Origin: Variovorax sp. WS11
GTDB lineage: Bacteria; Pseudomonadota; Gammaproteobacteria; Burkholderiales; Burkholderiaceae_C
Length of the DNA: 64,000 bases
Direction of reading: 5' to 3'
Assembly (NCBI RefSeq): GCF_010499245.1
Contig: NZ_JAAGOW010000001.1
Location: 2,728,001-2,792,000 of the forward strand
In this document: piece by piece, positions 60,656 to 64,000 of the stretch
Numbering within the stretch: the stretch's first letter is position 1
Layout of the letters: each line of letters opens with the position of its first letter
Notes under the pieces: model-generated
The model's input: the letters and a program-made list of their open reading frames with translations, nothing else
Database searches by the model: none
What the model was told of the DNA's origin: nothing
Translations under genes and position numbers: made by a program

Positions 60656-61125
60656 TTTCCCGCGAGCAGTTCTGCGCGGCGCTGGTCCACCTGTTGGCGC
60701 AGGTACAGATCACTGGGCCGCTGGTCTTCAAGACGCATCGAATGCGCGATGCCGAGTATCTCGGACCGGGCCACCTGTACGGCTTGGTCCTGGACCATGT
60801 CCACCAAGGGCTTGCGAGGCACCAGGCCATAAACAAGTTCGCAGTCCAGCCCTTCGGCGAGCCTGCGCAGTTGCGCCAACGAAATGCGTTCGTCGGCCTC
60901 AGACTGTTCGGACTTGTGCAGCGTGGCCACGGCGACCCCTACGCGTGTGGCTTGCTGTCGGACCGTCAGGCCCAGTGCTTCACGTATGGCGCGCAGCCAG
61001 CCTCCGCTTGGAGCGGGAGTTCCTCGAATCTGGTGGTACGGCTTTAGCGCCTCGTCGACTTGCTCGAGGCGGAGCTGGTTGAGATTGGCGGGCATCTGTT
61101 GGCGGTTCGACAGGATTAATTGCAT
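60634..61125 (-). CDS. Xre-type HTH protein, mobile mystery protein A type
   Basis: A 163-residue protein. A helix-turn-helix lies at about residues 45-90: WLRAIREALGLTVRQQATRV, then GVAVATLHKSEQSEADERIS and LAQLRRLAEGLDCELVYGLV. The pairing with a Fic protein, gene overlap and length match mobile mystery protein A, a putative antitoxin/regulator. Four operator-like repeats sit immediately upstream of its start, suggesting autoregulation. Confidence 0.85.
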   Translation of the reverse strand: MQLILSNRQQMPANLNQLRLEQVDEALKPYHQIRGTPAPSGGWLRAIREALGLTVRQQATRVGVAVATLHKSEQSEADERISLAQLRRLAEGLDCELVYGLVPRKPLVDMVQDQAVQVARSEILGIAHSMRLEDQRPSDLYLRQQVDQRRAELLAGKWSDLWR

Positions 61126-61127
61126 AT

Positions 61128-61242
61128 GTTAGCCCACAGACGAACGAAGTTAGATAAAACGTTAGCCTATAGGCGATCAATATTCGGCTGATTGTTCGCC
61201 GATAGGCGAACAAATTGCGAGTTTTGTGAGCTATCGGTAAAC
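61128..61242 (-). promoter_or_regulatory. Array of operator-like repeats before the mobile mystery pair
   Basis: Three 18-bp dyads start at 61128, 61161 and 61194, exactly 33 bp apart: GTTAGCC-CACA-GACGAAC, GTTAGCC-TATA-GGCGATC and GTTCGCC-GATA-GGCGAAC (the last a perfect palindrome). A weaker fourth copy starts at about 61226 (GTGAGCTATCGGTAAAC). The region is much more AT-rich than its surroundings. The spacing of about three helical turns puts the sites on one face of the DNA. Binding by the HTH partner is inference. Confidence 0.7.
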
Positions 61243-61339
61243 GGAATGGCGCTATTCGTGCGCTGCCAGACATGAGCGGGCGAAGCCCGCCGCGCTTCAC
61301 GTGCCATGGGCCTGCCGATGGCGAAGAAGGTGCGCGCCT

Positions 61340-62554
61340 TCAGGCGCGGCAGAACAGCAGCACCGAGTTCGTGCCGCCGAAGGCGAACGAGTTGCTGATT
61401 GCGGCCTCCAGCCGCGGCGCCGCGGCGCCTTGCTGCGGCACCAGGTTGAGCCGGCATTCCGGATCGACCTCAGTGCAATGCGCATTGGGCGGCAACTGCT
61501 GCCGGTGCAGCGCCAGCACGGTGATCACCGCCTCCAGCGCGCCGGCGGCGCCGAGCAGGTGGCCGTGCAGCGCTTTGGTCGAGCTCACCTGCAGATCCTC
61601 GAGCGCGGCCTCGCCCCAGACCTCCGCCAGCGCATTGCGCTCGACCACGTCGCCGATGCGCGTGGCGGTGCCGTGCGCATTGCAGTAGCCCACGTCGCGC
61701 GGCGCGAGCCCGGCCGATCGCAGGGCGGCGCGCAGGGCACGGGCCTGGCCCGGCGCGTCGGGCTTGGTGAGGTGGGTGGCGTCGCAGCCGATGCCCCAGC
61801 CGGCCAGTTGCGCGTAGGCGCGCGCGCCGCGGGCGCGGGCACGCTCGGCCGACTCCAGCACCACGAAGGCGGCGCCCTCGCCGAGCGCGAAGCCGCTGCG
61901 ATCGCTCGCGAAGGGGCGGACGGCGCGGGCCTCCTCGCCGGACGCGAAGGCGGCCAGCGTCTGCATGGCCTGCCAGGCGAGCACCACGCCGGGCACAACC
62001 AGCGCCTCGCTGCCGCCGGCGATGGCGATGTCGACCTCGCCGCGCTGCACGGCCTTGGCCGCCTCGGCGATGGCGACGCCCGATGAAGCGCAGGCCACCG
62101 AGTAGGTGAGCACCGGGCCCTGCGCCTGCCTGCGCATCGCCACCTGCGCGGCCGGCGCGTTGGGCATGAAGGCGGGAATGGTCAGCGGCGGCATGCGCGC
62201 ATTGGCGCCGCGGTAGGCGGCCTCGAGCGCCGCGGCGCCGCCCATGCCGCAGCCGGCGTAAACGCCGATGCGTTCGGGATCGGCATCGCCCAGCGCGCCC
62301 GCGTCTTGCACCGCGAGCTCGGCAGCGGCCACGGCGAGCTGGCTCACGCGGTCGACGCCGGCCAGCTGAAGCTTGGTGAACCAGCGGGCGGCGTCGAAGG
62401 GCGCGAGCGCGGCGGCGGTGGGTTTGGGGAGTTCGGGGAAGACGGGCTGCACGGCCGACTCGCCGCGCATCAGCGCGTCGAACATCGCGCCCGCGTCGTC
62501 GCCATGCGGGCTCACGACGCCCAGCCCGGTGACGGCGACCTGCACGGCGCTCAC
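61340..62554 (-). CDS. Beta-ketoacyl-ACP synthase (KAS I/II-like)
   Basis: A 404-residue condensing enzyme. Catalytic Cys155 is in LTYSVACASSGVAIAEAA, the two His in YCNAHGTATRIGD and TKALHGHLLGAAGALEA, and the C-terminal NSFAFGGTNSVLLF completes the fold. It overlaps the ACP gene by 4 bp, so it probably elongates an acyl chain on that dedicated carrier rather than serving bulk fatty-acid synthesis. Product unknown. Confidence 0.92.
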   Translation of the reverse strand: MSAVQVAVTGLGVVSPHGDDAGAMFDALMRGESAVQPVFPELPKPTAAALAPFDAARWFTKLQLAGVDRVSQLAVAAAELAVQDAGALGDADPERIGVYAGCGMGGAAALEAAYRGANARMPPLTIPAFMPNAPAAQVAMRRQAQGPVLTYSVACASSGVAIAEAAKAVQRGEVDIAIAGGSEALVVPGVVLAWQAMQTLAAFASGEEARAVRPFASDRSGFALGEGAAFVVLESAERARARGARAYAQLAGWGIGCDATHLTKPDAPGQARALRAALRSAGLAPRDVGYCNAHGTATRIGDVVERNALAEVWGEAALEDLQVSSTKALHGHLLGAAGALEAVITVLALHRQQLPPNAHCTEVDPECRLNLVPQQGAAAPRLEAAISNSFAFGGTNSVLLFCRA

Positions 62555-62805
62555 TTGGCCTGGGCGGGTGCGGCCTGCGCGGCCAGGGTTTTGTCGACCA
62601 TGGCGGCCAGCTCGGCGAGCGTGTCGACGTTCACGTCCTGGTCGGGCATCGAGATCTTGAAATGGTCTTCGACGGCGAACACGAATTCGACCAGTGTCAG
62701 TGAATCGAGGCCCTTCTCGCGCATCGACGCGTGGGGGTCGAGCGCCGCGGGGTCGAGGCCGTATTTCTCTTGGATCAGATCCTGTAATTCTTTCAGCGAA
62801 CTCAT
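62551..62805 (-). CDS. Acyl carrier protein
   Basis: An 84-residue ACP. The phosphopantetheine site is EKGLDSLTLVEFVFAVEDHF (Ser of DSLT). The C-terminal tail is Ala/Pro-rich. It starts at ATG 62805 and is coupled to the ketosynthase gene. Its presence with one ketosynthase and a PAP2 protein suggests a small specialised lipid pathway. Confidence 0.92.
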   Translation of the reverse strand: MSSLKELQDLIQEKYGLDPAALDPHASMREKGLDSLTLVEFVFAVEDHFKISMPDQDVNVDTLAELAAMVDKTLAAQAAPAQAK

Positions 62806-62838
62806 TGGGCGGTGTCCGTCTTCACGGGGGGCCAAGGG

Positions 62839-63546
62839 TCATCTGTGAGGGATGATATCCGCTCCCCCGAAGACTGCAGGGGCCCTGGCGCCGGGCGTCG
62901 GCCGCCAGCGCATCGAGGGCCAAGCAAAGGCAATGCCCAGCAGCGCGCCGGCCAGTGCGTCCAGCACCACGTGCTGCTTCACGGCCAGCGTCGAATACGC
63001 GATGGCGGCGAACCAGAGCCAGTTGCCCAGGCGCAGCGACAGGGGCGCGCGCGCGCGGTGCAGCACGTCGTTCACCCGGATGGCGGTGAAGATCGCGACG
63101 GCCACGTGCATCGAAGGGCAGGCGTTGCCGGGCGCGTCCACCCCCTGCAACAGCGCGAAGCCGGGGAAGTCCGAGCCGCCGGCCATGAGCGGCGGCACCT
63201 GCGTCGGCCAGAAGTGGAACAGGGCCAGGCCGCCGAGGCACAGCGCGCCGACCCACAGGCCGTAGACCACCAGCTCGCTGAAGTTGCGCTGCAGCCCGGG
63301 CGCCAGGCCCACGTAGAACCACAGCGAGAAATACGCGATGAGCATCTCGGGCTGGAAGGGGACCAGCAGGTCGAGCGCCGTGAGCGGCATCACGGTCATC
63401 GCATGCACCGGATGGCGCAGCAGCTGGAAGTAGCCGATGAAGAAGAGCCAGGTGAAGACCGTGACGCCGACGATCTTCAGGGCCAGCAGATGGCGGATGC
63501 GAAAGCCGAGCTCGGAAGTCCAGTGCGGGGGTGCGGAAGAGGGCAT
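62839..63546 (-). CDS. PAP2-family membrane phosphatase
   Basis: A 235-residue membrane protein with about six helices. The phosphatase motifs are ACPSMHVAVAIFTA (C2, catalytic His) and VKQHVVLDALAGALLG (C3, nucleophile His). The first motif region is weak. It could dephosphorylate a lipid or transfer a head group. The ATG at 63546 gives MPSSAPPHWTSEL; a longer start at 63606 is less likely. It lies 33 bp before the ACP gene on the same strand. Confidence 0.85.
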   Translation of the reverse strand: MPSSAPPHWTSELGFRIRHLLALKIVGVTVFTWLFFIGYFQLLRHPVHAMTVMPLTALDLLVPFQPEMLIAYFSLWFYVGLAPGLQRNFSELVVYGLWVGALCLGGLALFHFWPTQVPPLMAGGSDFPGFALLQGVDAPGNACPSMHVAVAIFTAIRVNDVLHRARAPLSLRLGNWLWFAAIAYSTLAVKQHVVLDALAGALLGIAFAWPSMRWRPTPGARAPAVFGGADIIPHR

Positions 63547-63639
63547 GTGCAAGTGGATGAGCGTGCGTCGACGTCGTTCATCGTTTGCGGCACGAGCACC
63601 GAGCATGCCTGTTTTCGCGGCGGCATGAAACCCTCCCTC

Positions 63640-64000
63640 CTAAGCCCGCGCCGGCAGCACCATCCCCCGGCTCTCGCCGAAGCCGATGCGCGCATGGCCC
63701 GGCTTTTCGCACCAGCCGCGCAGCAGCACCGCGTCGCCGTCCTCGAGGAAGCGGCGCTCCTCGCCGTTGGGCAGCGCGATGGGCTTCTGGCCCCCGCGCG
63801 TGAGCTCGATGATCGCGCCGGCCTCGCCCGGCCCCGGGCCCGAGATGGTGCCGCTGCCGAACAGGTCGCCCGCGTTGAGGCTGCAGCCGCCCACCGTGTG
63901 GTGCGCCACCATCTGCGCGATGCTCCAGTACTGGTGCTTGAAGCTGGTGGACGACAGGCGAGCCGGGCCGCTGCCTTCGGCACGCGCCTTCTCGCTCTCC
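63640..64000 (-). CDS. fahA: Fumarylacetoacetase, C-terminal part (5' end outside the window)
   Basis: About 120 C-terminal residues. They read KHQYWSIAQMVAHHTVGGCS, then LNAGDLFGSGTISGPGPGEA and GAIIELTRGGQKPIALPNGE, the metal- and substrate-binding end of fumarylacetoacetate hydrolase. This enzyme makes the last cut in tyrosine/homogentisate breakdown, giving fumarate and acetoacetate. The frame is open to the window edge. A homogentisate dioxygenase gene would be expected just beyond. Confidence 0.93.
   Translation of the reverse strand, partial: ESEKARAEGSGPARLSSTSFKHQYWSIAQMVAHHTVGGCSLNAGDLFGSGTISGPGPGEAGAIIELTRGGQKPIALPNGEERRFLEDGDAVLLRGWCEKPGHARIGFGESRGMVLPARA

Noticed and set aside
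1..64000. tRNA or rRNA genes, including a tRNA attachment site for the island
   Set aside because: No cloverleaf, TPsiC-loop word with matching stems or rRNA sequence was noticed at the island edges or elsewhere; a dedicated scan was not possible.

Overview
The window is GC-rich DNA from a betaproteobacterium, most likely Burkholderiales and Comamonadaceae/Variovorax-like. This is inferred from gene families and order: DUF2164, a CopG-type regulator beside a polyhydroxyalkanoate depolymerase, NMT1/THI5-like ABC uptake, CaiB-type CoA-transferases, and a fumarylacetoacetase at the right edge. No rRNA, tRNA or CRISPR array was seen.

Positions 1-13.5 kb are chromosomal background with many short, mostly unlinked genes: a membrane AraC-type regulator, DUF2164, pirin, enoyl-CoA hydratase, an alpha/beta-hydrolase fused to a response-regulator receiver, a patatin with internal membrane helices, a ParB-like protein, a ClpP-like protease, a dehalogenase-like hydrolase, a TPR protein and ArsC. 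Several short gene relics lie between them: a copy of an enoyl-CoA hydratase tail, a hydrolase fragment, and a broken second copy of a small orphan gene. At 13.5-16.8 kb a polyhydroxyalkanoate depolymerase gene is split by an IS1634-type insertion sequence with long inverted repeats. Positions 16.9-24.6 kb return to background: a Gly-rich secreted protein, a GH99/WbsX-like enzyme, Ap4A phosphorylase, AsmA and YihY.

Positions 24.6-41.4 kb form an accessory island built by nested insertion. An N-acyl-D-amino-acid deacylase precedes an IS91-type transposon whose transposase gene is split by a RIT (recombinase in trio) element of three tyrosine recombinases. Next comes a group II intron (about 33.08-41.11 kb) interrupted twice. 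One interruption is an IS110-family element, itself split by a serine-recombinase module. The other is an IS256-family element inside the intron reverse transcriptase gene, with an 8-bp target duplication. The target reading frames can be rebuilt at the three simple junctions (depolymerase, IS91 transposase, intron RT). Many frameshifts in this island and in two chromosomal genes look like one- or two-base losses in G or C runs, so some pseudogenes may be consensus errors.

Positions 41.4-64 kb are background again: a transglutaminase-like protein, a two-domain SagB/ThcOx-type nitroreductase, small periplasmic proteins, a GlxA-type regulator, an SDR, an EamA transporter divergent from a LysR regulator, and a J-like protein. 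At 51.9-59.4 kb a LysR regulator lies at the 3' end of a same-strand uptake and catabolic cluster: Tat-exported binding protein, ATPase, permease, FAD oxidoreductase, CaiB-type CoA-transferase, enoyl-CoA hydratase and 7Fe ferredoxin. Its substrate cannot be read from the sequence. After it come a free-standing RNA polymerase alpha-CTD-like protein, a mobile mystery protein A/B (Xre-HTH/Fic) pair with operator-like repeats exactly 33 bp apart, a ketosynthase-ACP-PAP2 trio, and the end of a fumarylacetoacetase gene.
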